From ZC4RG42 sp003242425 (GTDB lineage Bacteria; Pseudomonadota; Gammaproteobacteria; Burkholderiales; SG8-39), in the NCBI GenBank assembly GCA_937907425.1, contig CALCIE010000074.1:1-64000 (forward strand): DNA of 64,000 bases, given 5' to 3'. Numbering within the stretch: the first letter of the stretch is position 1; every line of letters starts with the position of its first letter. Of this stretch, positions 1 through 7,512 are shown one piece after another. The notes below the pieces were generated by a model, which was given only the letters and a program-made list of their open reading frames with translations, made no database searches and was not told where the DNA came from. Made by a program: the position numbers and the translations under genes.

Positions 1-305
1 CGCTCATCGACACCGGCTCGCGCATGGACGACGTGATCTACGAGGAGTTCAAGGGCACCGGAAACATGGAGATCCACCTCGACCGGCGCATGTACGAGAA
101 GCGGATCTTCCCGGCGATCAACGTCAACCGCTCCGGCACGCGGCGCGAGGAACTGCTGATCAAGCCCGACATCCTGCAGAAGATCTGGGTCCTGCGCAAA
201 CTGCTGTACCCGATGGACGACCTCGAGGCGATGGAATTCCTGCTGGACAAGATCAAAGCCACGAAGTCGAACGCCGACTTCTTCGACTCCATGCGCCGGG
301 GCTGA
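1..305 (+). CDS. rho: Transcription termination factor Rho, C-terminal fragment (gene starts left of window)
   Basis: Only the last 100 or so codons are present, and the 5' part lies outside the window. The visible residues include the LIDTGSRMDDVIYEEFKGTG segment, followed by the conserved tail that ends in DFFDSMRRG; both are typical of the RecA-like ATPase domain of Rho. Rho is a homohexameric RNA-dependent ATPase/helicase that terminates transcription. The reading frame is open from base 3 to the TGA at 303-305. A second, synonymously diverged copy of the last ~25 codons lies 154 bp downstream (see the repeat entry). Identification is firm because this C-terminus is highly conserved; nothing can be said about the missing N-terminus. 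Confidence 0.95.
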   Translation, partial: LIDTGSRMDDVIYEEFKGTGNMEIHLDRRMYEKRIFPAINVNRSGTRREELLIKPDILQKIWVLRKLLYPMDDLEAMEFLLDKIKATKSNADFFDSMRRG

Positions 306-331
306 TCAAACCAGCGCCCCGAGGTCGCCGG
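227..331 (+). repeat. Rho 3'-end direct repeat, copy 1 (inside rho)
   Basis: Bases 227-331 cover the last codons of rho and ~26 bp of trailer. They recur at 381-486 with an offset of 154 bp (one 1-bp indel after the stop). The final 12 codons and stop are identical in both copies, and the eight codons before them differ only at third positions. Confidence 0.85.
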
Positions 332-373
332 CTGCGCCCGCACCGGGGCTGCGCCTGCCGTGGCGCAGCCGGC
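327..373 (+). terminator. 12-bp perfect inverted repeat after rho (terminator-like hairpin without T-tract)
   Basis: gccggctgcgcc at 327-338 pairs perfectly with ggcgcagccggc at 362-373 across a 23-nt loop. It lies 22 bp past the rho stop and inside the spacer between the two rho-tail copies. There is no run of T after it, so it is not a standard intrinsic terminator; it may stop transcripts by another route or protect the mRNA 3' end. Confidence 0.45.
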
Positions 374-380
374 ACCTCTC

Positions 381-486
381 GGCAATGGCGTTCCCGATCG
401 ACAAAATCAAAGCGACCAAGTCCAACGCCGACTTCTTCGACTCCATGCGCCGGGGCTGATCGGAACCAGCGCCCCGAAGCCGCCGC
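381..486 (+). pseudogene. Duplicated rho tail (gene remnant), copy 2 of the direct repeat
   Basis: This stretch repeats the end of rho. From the ATG at 385 it reads in frame as MAFPIDKIKATKSNADFF and then DSMRRG-stop, identical to Rho from the DKIKATK segment onward. The four differences in the shared DKIKATKSN codons (aag/aaa, gcc/gcg, acg/acc, tcg/tcc) are all synonymous; upstream of them the copy diverges quickly. The trailer after the stop (accagcgcccc) is also shared. I read it as a non-coding remnant of a second rho allele or a decayed partial duplication; 24 codons with no Shine-Dalgarno are unlikely to be a gene. Confidence 0.75.
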
Positions 487-499
487 CATCGGCCTTGAT

Positions 500-528
500 T
501 TGCAAGGCGTCCGCCGCTCTGGGATAAT
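500..528 (+). promoter_or_regulatory. Sigma-70-type promoter for rpmE
   Basis: TTGCAA (500-505), a 17-bp spacer and GATAAT (523-528) lie 70 bp upstream of the rpmE ATG. The spacing is ideal and both hexamers match the consensus at 4-5 positions. Confidence 0.6.
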
Positions 529-597
529 GCGCGGCTTTCCGCTTGAAACGCCGGGCGCTGCCCGGGCGGAACCAAGCGTCAACCGAGGACCTACGCT

Positions 598-813
598 ATG
601 AAACCCGGCATCCATCCCGAATACACCGAAATCCAGGTCACCTGCTCCTGCGGCAACAGCTTCACGACCCGCTCCACGCTCGGTCGCCCGCTGCACGTGG
701 AAGTGTGCTCGGCCTGCCACCCGTTCTACACGGGCAAACAGAAGATCGTCGACACGGCCGGCCGCGTCGAGAAATTCCGTCAGAAGTACGCCGGCAAGCC
801 CGCCGGCAAGTAA
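598..813 (+). CDS. rpmE: 50S ribosomal protein L31, zinc-binding type
   Basis: This 71-residue protein is the normal length for L31, a small protein of the large ribosomal subunit. It carries the C+ (zinc) signature: Cys16 and Cys18 in the CSCGNSF segment, and Cys37 and Cys40 in the CSACHPFYTG segment. The zinc-free paralogue lacks these cysteines, so this is RpmE and not YkgM. The gene stands alone between its own promoter (500-528) and an intrinsic terminator (842-867), and follows rho, a common arrangement in proteobacteria. The zinc-free form replaces it during zinc starvation in some species; no paralogue is seen in this window. Confidence 0.97.
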   Translation: MKPGIHPEYTEIQVTCSCGNSFTTRSTLGRPLHVEVCSACHPFYTGKQKIVDTAGRVEKFRQKYAGKPAGK

Positions 814-841
814 ACCGCCGCGCGGCAGGCGAAGATCGAAG

Positions 842-867
842 AAAGGCAGCTCCGGCTGCCTTTTTTT
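842..867 (+). terminator. Intrinsic terminator after rpmE
   Basis: aaaggcagc (842-850), a tccg loop and gctgccttt (855-863) form a 9-bp stem followed by seven T residues (861-867). It is 28 bp past the rpmE stop codon. Confidence 0.9.
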
Positions 868-934
868 GTGGCCGGTGAGCGCCACGGCTACAATCGCCCC
901 CATGTCCGCGGGCACCTCACAACCATCCTGAAAA

Positions 935-2560
935 ATGTCCGCCTGGTACGCACGCCGAATTCCGCTTCCCCTGCACGATTGGCCGCTGGCGGCTTTGGTC
1001 GCCGCCTTTCTGCTGCCCGGCCTGGTGGGCCACGATCCCTGGAAAACGGAAGATGCGATCGGCATCGGCGTGGTCCACCAGATGCTCAGTACGGGCAACT
1101 GGCTGACGCCCACGCTCGCGGGAGAGCCCTTTCTCCAGGACGGTCCGGTCTATTTCTGGGTCGCAGCGGTCTTCGTCCGGCTGCTGGATTTCGTCCTGCC
1201 CACCCACGAAGCGGCCCGCTTCGCCAGCACCTTTTTCGTCCTGCTCGCCCTGTGGTGGATCCGGCTCGCGGCGCGCGAGCTCTACGGCCGCACCGAAGGG
1301 GACCTTTCCATGCTGGCCCTGCTCGGCTGCCTGGGACTGATGTGGCATGCCCATGAAACGGCGCCGGACATGGCCATGATCGCGGGCCTCGCGGGCGCGT
1401 ATTACGGCATCGCCATCACCCAGCGCGCGCCGCTGCGAGGCGGGGTGTTCTACGGTCTGGGTTGCGGACTGGCGTTTCTCGCCAAAGGGCTGTTCGGGGT
1501 CGCACAGCCCTTGCTTGCGGCTTTGCTGGTCCTGCTGTGCTCGACCGCATACCGCCGCCGCGAATTCGGTTTCGCAGTCGCGACCGGTCTTGCGGTGCTC
1601 GCCCCCTTTGCCGCGATCTGGCCCTTCCTGCTCCACAGCGAAGCGCCTGCGTACTACCAGGCGTGGTGGGCATGGCAGATCCAAAACATCACCAGCGCGC
1701 CGCGATGGGAATACATCCTCGATACCGCCAAGACGCTGTCCTGGGCAGCCTGGCCGGCCTGGCCGCTCACCCTTTGGGCGACCTGGGCCTACCGCCACCG
1801 GCTGCGCGAGCCCGGCTATGCGGTACCTTTCATGGCCGGGCTGGTCTCGCTCGTGATGCTGATGTTCGTCGAGTCGCCCGACGAGATGGATACCCTGGTC
1901 ATGCTGGTACCGCTCGCCATCCCGGCGGGCAGCGCCGCGGTGCGGCTCGGCCGCGGCGCGGTGAACGCGCTGGCGTGGTTCGCAATCATGACTTTCACGC
2001 TCATCGGCGCGTTCATGTGGCTGATGTGGTTCGCGGCGCTGACCGGTATCCCGGCCAAGCTCGCGGCCAACGCCCATCGCCTGCAGCCCGGCTGGGAAAT
2101 GAGCGTGCATCCCGTGGCGCTCATCGGCGCGCTCGCGCTCACCGCGGGCTGGCTGATCCTGGTCTTCCGCAGCGAACGTTCCAACCTGCGGGCGCTGACG
2201 CACTGGGCCGCCGGCGCGACGCTGTGCTGGGGCTTGGCCGGGACCCTGTGGCTCGACTGGATCGATCATGGCCGGTCCTACCGCAGCGTCGCGGAAAGCC
2301 TGCGCGCGCAACTGCCCGAGCACTACGGCTGCATCGAAAGCCGCGGCCTGCGCCTGCCGCAACGCGGCTTGTTCGACTACCACGCCGGTCTCGAAACCAG
2401 GCGGCGGGAAGTCCACGGCACCACGGATTGCGCCTATCTGCTGGTGCAGACCAGTACGCGCGAACGCGCCGCGCATCCCGGCCCGGAGTGGGTGCAAGTC
2501 TGGGAGGGCAGCCGGCCGCGCGACCGCGAACGCTACCGTCTCTACCGGCGGCAGGGCTGA
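935..2560 (+). CDS. Integral membrane glycosyltransferase, family GT39/ArnT-like
   Basis: This 541-residue polytopic protein has about 11-12 hydrophobic segments and a C-terminal soluble tail of ~90 residues. The first periplasmic loop has the acidic motif GHDPWKTEDA at residues 32-41, followed by WLTPTLAGEPFLQDGPVYFW. This is the layout of the GT39/ArnT/PMT superfamily, which transfers sugars from polyprenyl-phosphate donors to lipid A or proteins at the periplasmic face. The acceptor and sugar cannot be read from sequence, and it should not be called arnT without an L-Ara4N pathway nearby, which is absent here. It lies between rpmE and pgi on the same strand and is probably its own transcription unit. 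Confidence 0.8.
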   Translation: MSAWYARRIPLPLHDWPLAALVAAFLLPGLVGHDPWKTEDAIGIGVVHQMLSTGNWLTPTLAGEPFLQDGPVYFWVAAVFVRLLDFVLPTHEAARFASTFFVLLALWWIRLAARELYGRTEGDLSMLALLGCLGLMWHAHETAPDMAMIAGLAGAYYGIAITQRAPLRGGVFYGLGCGLAFLAKGLFGVAQPLLAALLVLLCSTAYRRREFGFAVATGLAVLAPFAAIWPFLLHSEAPAYYQAWWAWQIQNITSAPRWEYILDTAKTLSWAAWPAWPLTLWATWAYRHRLREPGYAVPFMAGLVSLVMLMFVESPDEMDTLVMLVPLAIPAGSAAVRLGRGAVNALAWFAIMTFTLIGAFMWLMWFAALTGIPAKLAANAHRLQPGWEMSVHPVALIGALALTAGWLILVFRSERSNLRALTHWAAGATLCWGLAGTLWLDWIDHGRSYRSVAESLRAQLPEHYGCIESRGLRLPQRGLFDYHAGLETRRREVHGTTDCAYLLVQTSTRERAAHPGPEWVQVWEGSRPRDRERYRLYRRQG

Positions 2561-2621
2561 GGCCCGCCGGTGCGCCGCGCGAATGCGGCGTCCATGCATC
2601 ATCCATCGGAGGAACCGATCG

Positions 2622-4187
2622 ATGTCGTCCCTGACCGGTACTGAAGCCTGGCGCCGGCTGAGCGCGCACCATGCGCAGATGCGCAACGTGCACATGCGCG
2701 ACCTGTTCGCCCGCGATCCGCAGCGCGGTGCGCGTTACAGCCTCGAAGCAGCCGGATTGTTCCTCGACTACGCCAAACACCGCATTACTGACGAGACGCT
2801 CGCGCTGCTGTGCGCCCTGGCACGCGAACGCGAGCTGGGGCGCTGGATCGAGCGGATGTACGCCGGCGAGCCGATCAACAACAGCGAACGGCGCGCCGTG
2901 CTGCACGTGGCGCTGCGCGCCGATCCCCCGCCGAGGGAAGTAGGCGAGACGCTCGCGCGCATGCGCGCCTTCGCCGAAGGCCTGCGGCGCGGCGAGACCC
3001 GCGGCGCCACGGGCGAGGCGATCAGCGACGTGGTGAATCTCGGCATCGGTGGCTCCGATCTCGGGCCGCGCATGGCCGCGCGCGCCCTGCGCCGCTATTG
3101 CGGCCAGCGGCCGCGCGTGCATTTCGTCGCCAACGTCGATCCGGAGGATCTCAACGCAGTGCTCGAAGGCCTGCGCCCCGAATCGACCTTGTTCATCGTC
3201 GCATCGAAGACTTTCACGACGGCGGAAACCCTCATGAACGCCCGCCGCGCGCGCGCCTGGCTGGCAAGCCGTATCGCTGAAGCGGACTTAGGCAAGCACT
3301 TCGCCGCCGTGAGCACCAATCTTGCCGCCGCCGGCCAGTTCGGCATTGCACCCGAGCGTATCTTTCCGATGTGGGACTGGGTCGGCGGCCGTTTCTCGCT
3401 CTGGTCGGCAGTGGGATTGGCGTTGATGATCGCCATCGGCCCTGAGGCCTTCGACGAACTGCTCGCGGGGGCCCGCGCCATGGACGAGCATTTCCGCGCG
3501 GCGCCGCCCGAAGCCAACATGCCGGTGCTGCTCGCACTGCTCGGCGTGTGGTACACGAACTTCTTCGGCGCGCATACGCACGCCGTGCTGCCTTACGCCG
3601 AGGACCTGCAACTCTTTCCAAACCACTTGCAGCAGTTGGAAATGGAATCGAACGGCAAGCGCGTCGACCGCGAGGGCGCGGCCGTCGATTACCAGACAGG
3701 GCCGATCCTGTGGGGCAGCGTCGGCACCAACGGTCAGCATGCGTTCCACCAACTGTTGCACCAGGGCACGCGCCTCGTCCCGGCTGATTTCATTCTCGTG
3801 CGCACGCCGGCCGATGCGCGCGACGCCGAAGCGCACCGCATGCTGCTCGCCAACGCGCTGGCGCAGAGCGCCGCGCTGATGCGCGGTCAGGACGATTTCG
3901 CCGAACCGCATCGGCACTATCCGGGCAACCAGCCCTCGAGCACGATCGTGCTGCCGCGGCTCGATCCGCGTTCGCTCGGCGCGCTCGTTGCCCTCTACGA
4001 ACACAAGGTATTCGTGCAGGGCGTGATCTGGGGCGTGAACAGTTTCGATCAATGGGGGGTCGAACTGGGCAAACGCATCGCCCAGTCGCTCACGCCCATG
4101 CTGGCAGGTATCTCCGCTCCGGGAGAAGAGCTGGACAGTTCCACCCGGGCATTGATCAGGCGTTTGCAACAGCGGCCGCCGGAATAG
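2622..4187 (+). CDS. pgi: Glucose-6-phosphate isomerase
   Basis: Pgi interconverts glucose-6-phosphate and fructose-6-phosphate in glycolysis and gluconeogenesis, in the cytoplasm. The 521-residue product has the family hallmarks: VVNLGIGGSDLGPRM in the first sugar-isomerase domain, SKTFTTAETLMN, the block GGRFSLWSAVGL, and QGVIWGVNSFDQWGVELGK near the C-terminus. I chose the ATG at 2622 because ggaggaacc lies just upstream and the product then matches normal Pgi length; the frame stays open upstream but shows no Pgi similarity there. A 7-bp GC-rich dyad (ggccgcc/ggcggcc) overlaps the stop codon. The small DUF6494-type gene follows after 32 bp. Confidence 0.96.
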   Translation: MSSLTGTEAWRRLSAHHAQMRNVHMRDLFARDPQRGARYSLEAAGLFLDYAKHRITDETLALLCALARERELGRWIERMYAGEPINNSERRAVLHVALRADPPPREVGETLARMRAFAEGLRRGETRGATGEAISDVVNLGIGGSDLGPRMAARALRRYCGQRPRVHFVANVDPEDLNAVLEGLRPESTLFIVASKTFTTAETLMNARRARAWLASRIAEADLGKHFAAVSTNLAAAGQFGIAPERIFPMWDWVGGRFSLWSAVGLALMIAIGPEAFDELLAGARAMDEHFRAAPPEANMPVLLALLGVWYTNFFGAHTHAVLPYAEDLQLFPNHLQQLEMESNGKRVDREGAAVDYQTGPILWGSVGTNGQHAFHQLLHQGTRLVPADFILVRTPADARDAEAHRMLLANALAQSAALMRGQDDFAEPHRHYPGNQPSSTIVLPRLDPRSLGALVALYEHKVFVQGVIWGVNSFDQWGVELGKRIAQSLTPMLAGISAPGEELDSSTRALIRRLQQRPPE

Positions 4188-4219
4188 GCGGCCCTCATCC
4201 GACGTGATGGAGAAAAAGC

Positions 4220-4453
4220 ATGGACGAAGAAGCGCTCAACCTCAGCATCCGCAAGTTCCTCAAACAGGTCGGCGTGCTTTCGCAACGCGAGATCGAGCGC
4301 GCGGTGAGCCGCGCGCTGGAGGCGGGCGCCGTGCGCGGCGACGAACATCTGCCCGCGATCATGACGCTCGAGCTGCCCGGCCTTGGACTGCGCACGCAGT
4401 TCGAAGGCACGATCATGCTCGAACGCCGCGACGGTGCCGCTACAGACGAATGA
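4220..4453 (+). CDS. Small conserved protein, DUF6494-like
   Basis: This 77-residue acidic protein starts MDEEALNLSIRKFLKQVGV and continues SQREIERAVSRALEAG, with a C-terminal strand-rich part (IMTLELPGLGLRTQFEGTIML). It resembles the short family of unknown function I know as DUF6494; that name is from memory and not verified. No signal peptide or membrane segment is visible. A clear ribosome binding site (ggagaaaa) precedes the ATG and the gene lies 32 bp after pgi on the same strand. Its last 14 bases overlap the 3' end of orn on the opposite strand, so the two genes share convergent stop regions. Confidence 0.7.
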   Translation: MDEEALNLSIRKFLKQVGVLSQREIERAVSRALEAGAVRGDEHLPAIMTLELPGLGLRTQFEGTIMLERRDGAATDE

Positions 4454-4985
4454 AGTGCTCGCGGTAGTACTTCAGTTCTTCGATGGATTCGTAGATGTCG
4501 GCGAGCGCCTCGTGCTTGCCGTGCTTGGTGAGCCCGCGCGCGAGCTCGGGCTTCCAGCGGCGTACGAGTTCCTTCAGGGTGCTGACGTCGAGGTTGCGGT
4601 AATGGAAGTAGCTCTCCAGCGCCGGCATCCAGCGCGCGAGGAAACGCCGGTCCTGGCAGACCGAGTTGCCGCACATGGGTGAAACCCCTTTGGGCACGTA
4701 CTGCACCAGGAAGTCGAGCAACTGCTGTTCAGCCTGTGCTTCGGTCAGGGTCGATTCCCTGACCTTGGCGATCAACCCCGAGCGGCCGTGCGTGCTCTTG
4801 TTCCAGTCGTCCATGGCCTCCAGTACGGCATCGGACTGATGCACCACCATGACCGGCGCCTCCGCCACCGTTTCCAGATGGGAGTTGGTGATGACGATGG
4901 CGATCTCGATGATCCGGTCCGTATCCGGGCGCAGGCCCGTCATCTCCATGTCGATCCAGATGAGGTTGTTCTGATCCTGAGCCAT
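4440..4985 (-). CDS. orn: Oligoribonuclease (DEDDh 3'-5' exoribonuclease)
   Basis: Orn degrades 2-5-nt RNAs (including pGpG from cyclic di-GMP turnover) to mononucleotides. The 181-residue length is typical. The DEDDh residues are visible: Asp12 and Glu14 in IWIDMEMTGLRPDTDRIIE, a middle Asp in the DWNKSTHGRSGL region, and a His and Asp near the C-terminus in KHGKHEALADIYESIEELK. The gene is divergent from the M48 protease gene, with a shared upstream region of about 60 bp, and converges on the DUF6494-like gene with a 14-bp overlap. Confidence 0.96.
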   Translation of the reverse strand: MAQDQNNLIWIDMEMTGLRPDTDRIIEIAIVITNSHLETVAEAPVMVVHQSDAVLEAMDDWNKSTHGRSGLIAKVRESTLTEAQAEQQLLDFLVQYVPKGVSPMCGNSVCQDRRFLARWMPALESYFHYRNLDVSTLKELVRRWKPELARGLTKHGKHEALADIYESIEELKYYREHFIRL

Positions 4986-5048
4986 GCTGAGCGGGTCTAA
5001 AGTAAAATTTCCGGCATTGTCTCACAGGCGGTCGTGCATCACGCGGCT

Positions 5049-6308
5049 ATGAATGCATTCGCCCATGTATTTCTGGCGGCGGTCGTGCTCGGCATCCTGA
5101 CGCGACTGTGGCTGGGGTTGCGCCACATGCGCCACGTGGCACGGCACCGCGATCGCGTGCCGGCAAATTTTGCCGGCCACGTGTCACCGGAGGCGCACCG
5201 CAAGGCGGCCGATTACACCGTCGCCAAGACACGGCTGCACTGCATCGATGAGGTCGTCAGCGCCCTCGTGGTGCTCGCGCTGACGCTGGGCGGCGGCGTG
5301 CAATGGTTCCACGACGTCCTGTCCGTGCGCTTCGAACCCGGCGGTTACATGCACGGCATCGCCCTCATCGGCGGTGTCGTCCTGTTCACGAGTCTGGTCG
5401 ATCTGCCGTTCACCCTCTATCGCACCTTCGGCATCGAAGCGCGCTTCGGTTTCAACCGCATCACCCCGCGACTGTTCGTCGCCGACCAGATCAAACACCT
5501 GATCGTTGCCGCCGTGCTCGGCATCCCCTTGCTGTTCGTCGTGTTGTGGCTGATGAACGCCATGGGCGACTGGTGGTGGCTGTACGTCTGGCTGACGTGG
5601 ATGGGGTTCAATCTGCTCCTGCTGGTGCTGTTCCCCACCGTCATTGCACCTTTGTTCAACAAGTTCACGCCGCTGGAGGACGAGCAGTTGCGTACGCGCA
5701 TCGAGAACCTGCTCGCCCGCTGCGGTTTCCGCAGCAAGGGCGTGTATGTGATGGACGGCTCGCGCCGTTCCAGCCACGGCAACGCCTATTTCACCGGCCT
5801 GGGCGCCGCCAAGCGAATCGTGTTCTTCGATACCCTGCTGTCCAGACTCGCGGCGCCGGAGATCGAGGCGGTGCTGGCGCACGAGCTGGGCCATTTCAAG
5901 CTGCGCCACATCGCCAAACGGCTCGCCTGGATGGCGATGCTCAGCCTCGGATTTCTCGCCGCGCTGGCCTATCTGATGCAACAGGACTGGTTCTATCGCG
6001 GACTCGGCGTCGAAGCGCAGGGCACCGCGGTCGCGCTGCTGCTCTTTCTGCTTGCGGTGCCGGCCTTCACCTACTTCGCGCTGCCGCTGGCCAACGCCTA
6101 CTCCCGCAAGCACGAATACGAGGCCGACGCCTATGCGGCGCAACACGCGAGCGCCGGAGATCTGGTTCAGGCGCTGGTCAAACTTTATCGGGACAATGCG
6201 GCGACGCTCACGCCGGACCCGTTACACTCCGCCTTCTACGACTCGCATCCGCCGGCCGGCCTGCGGATCGCGCGCCTGCAGTCCTTCCGCCCACAGGAGG
6301 CTTCGTGA
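5049..6308 (+). CDS. M48 family membrane metalloprotease (CAAX protease/Ste24-like)
   Basis: This 419-residue inner-membrane protein has about six to seven hydrophobic segments and the zinc motif HELGH at residues 278-282, with a downstream EYEADAYA segment that supplies the third ligand. The N-terminal half (DEVVSALVVLALTLGGG, then LPFTLYRTFGIEARFGFNR) matches the Ste24-type M48 subfamily and not the shorter HtpX. Ste24-type enzymes clip membrane or exported substrates; bacteria have no prenylated CAAX proteins, so the substrate is unknown. I prefer the ATG at 5049; an in-frame GTG at 5034 would add five residues. The TGA overlaps the GTG of the pterin dehydratase gene, so the two are translationally coupled. 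Confidence 0.85.
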   Translation: MNAFAHVFLAAVVLGILTRLWLGLRHMRHVARHRDRVPANFAGHVSPEAHRKAADYTVAKTRLHCIDEVVSALVVLALTLGGGVQWFHDVLSVRFEPGGYMHGIALIGGVVLFTSLVDLPFTLYRTFGIEARFGFNRITPRLFVADQIKHLIVAAVLGIPLLFVVLWLMNAMGDWWWLYVWLTWMGFNLLLLVLFPTVIAPLFNKFTPLEDEQLRTRIENLLARCGFRSKGVYVMDGSRRSSHGNAYFTGLGAAKRIVFFDTLLSRLAAPEIEAVLAHELGHFKLRHIAKRLAWMAMLSLGFLAALAYLMQQDWFYRGLGVEAQGTAVALLLFLLAVPAFTYFALPLANAYSRKHEYEADAYAAQHASAGDLVQALVKLYRDNAATLTPDPLHSAFYDSHPPAGLRIARLQSFRPQEAS

Positions 6309-6625
6309 GTGCCTTGCAGACCCGACATTGCCGCGAACAGACCGTCCGGCTCAGCGACGAGGAGGCGGCCGCGCTGCTCGCCGAGCTGTCCGACTGGCAG
6401 ATCAGCGACAACCGCTTGCACAAGCTCTACAGATTCAAGAACTATTACGCCACCATGGCATTCGTGAATCTGGTCGCCTGGATCGCCCACCGGGAAAATC
6501 ATCATCCCGATCTGCACGTGAGCTTCAACACGTGCAAGGTGGCCTACACCACCCATTCCGTGGGCGGCCTGTCCGAGAACGACTTCATCTGCGCGGCGCG
6601 CATCGATGCCGCGCTGGCCGGCTGA
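6305..6625 (+). CDS. Pterin-4a-carbinolamine dehydratase (PhhB/DCoH family)
   Basis: This 106-residue protein shows the family core AWIAHRENHHPDLHV, whose histidines act in dehydrating 4a-hydroxytetrahydrobiopterin, then VAYTTHSVGGLSENDF. The family recycles the pterin cofactor of phenylalanine hydroxylase; in bacteria without that hydroxylase its role is less clear (some act in molybdopterin or folate chemistry). No phhA is seen here. The start is GTG at 6305, sharing bases with the upstream TGA (gtga). rsgA follows after 1 bp, so M48 protease, dehydratase and rsgA form one tightly packed operon. Confidence 0.92.
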   Translation: MSALQTRHCREQTVRLSDEEAAALLAELSDWQISDNRLHKLYRFKNYYATMAFVNLVAWIAHRENHHPDLHVSFNTCKVAYTTHSVGGLSENDFICAARIDAALAG

Positions 6626-6626
6626 C

Positions 6627-7508
6627 ATGGGGCGCGAACTGAACGCTCAGGTCGTCGCCGCCTTCGGGCGGCAGTATCTGGTCGAAACCGACAGCGGGGA
6701 AATCCTGCGCTGCGTGCCGCGCGGCAAGCGCAGCAACGTGGCCTGCGGAGACCGCGTACGCATCGAAACCACCGGTGCCAAGGAAGGCGTGATCGAAACC
6801 ATCGAGCCGCGCAGCTCGCTGTTCATGCGTGCCGCCGGTCACCGCCAGAAGATCATCGCCGCCAATGTCACGCAGGTCGTGGTAGTCGTGGCCGGCGTGC
6901 CCAGTTTCTCGGACGAGCTCATCGCGCGCGCCCTGGTCGCCGCCGAACAGCAGCATCTGCGCAGCGTCATCGCGCTGAACAAGGCCGATTTGGTGGAAGA
7001 GACGGCGGCGGCGCGCGAGCGGCTCAAGCCTTTCGAACTCGCCGGTTACCGGGTGCTGGAACTGAGCGCCAAGCGCAGCGTCGCGCCGCTCGTAGACGTG
7101 CTCGAAGGTCACACGACTGTGTTGCTCGGCCAGTCCGGCATGGGCAAGTCGACCATCGTCAACACCATCGTGCCGGACGCCGATGCGGCCACCCAGGAGA
7201 TTTCCACGTTCCTCGATTCGGGCCGGCATACCACAACCCATGCCCGGCTCTACCGGCTCGGGCCCGATACTGCCCTGATCGATTGCCCGGGGCTGCAGGA
7301 ATTCGGGCTGACCCATCTCACCGCCGACGAGATCGAGCGCGGCTTCGTCGAACTGCATCCCTACCTCGGCCAATGCCGGTTCCGGGACTGCCGCCATCGC
7401 AGCGAGCCGGATTGTGCGGTACGCGCGGCGGTGGAGCGCGGCCTCATCGCGCCGCGGCGGCTGCAACTGCTCCACCGCATCCTCGACAATCCGGCCGGCA
7501 GTGCGTAG
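6627..7508 (+). CDS. rsgA: Small ribosomal subunit biogenesis GTPase RsgA
   Basis: RsgA is a circularly permuted GTPase that acts late in 30S maturation. In the 293-residue protein an N-terminal OB fold (residues ~1-75) is followed by G4 (NKADL, 118-122), then G1 (GQSGMGKST, ~168-176) and G3 (DCPGLQEFG), the permuted G4-G1-G3 order that defines the family. A C-terminal zinc-binding knuckle is seen in QCRFRDCRHRSEPDC. The ATG at 6627 lies 1 bp after the dehydratase stop; an earlier in-frame ATG (6606) would overlap that gene and add residues unlike RsgA. The gene converges on the CobD/CbiB-like gene with only 4 bp between stops. Confidence 0.96.
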   Translation: MGRELNAQVVAAFGRQYLVETDSGEILRCVPRGKRSNVACGDRVRIETTGAKEGVIETIEPRSSLFMRAAGHRQKIIAANVTQVVVVVAGVPSFSDELIARALVAAEQQHLRSVIALNKADLVEETAAARERLKPFELAGYRVLELSAKRSVAPLVDVLEGHTTVLLGQSGMGKSTIVNTIVPDADAATQEISTFLDSGRHTTTHARLYRLGPDTALIDCPGLQEFGLTHLTADEIERGFVELHPYLGQCRFRDCRHRSEPDCAVRAAVERGLIAPRRLQLLHRILDNPAGSA

Positions 7509-7512
7509 CGGG

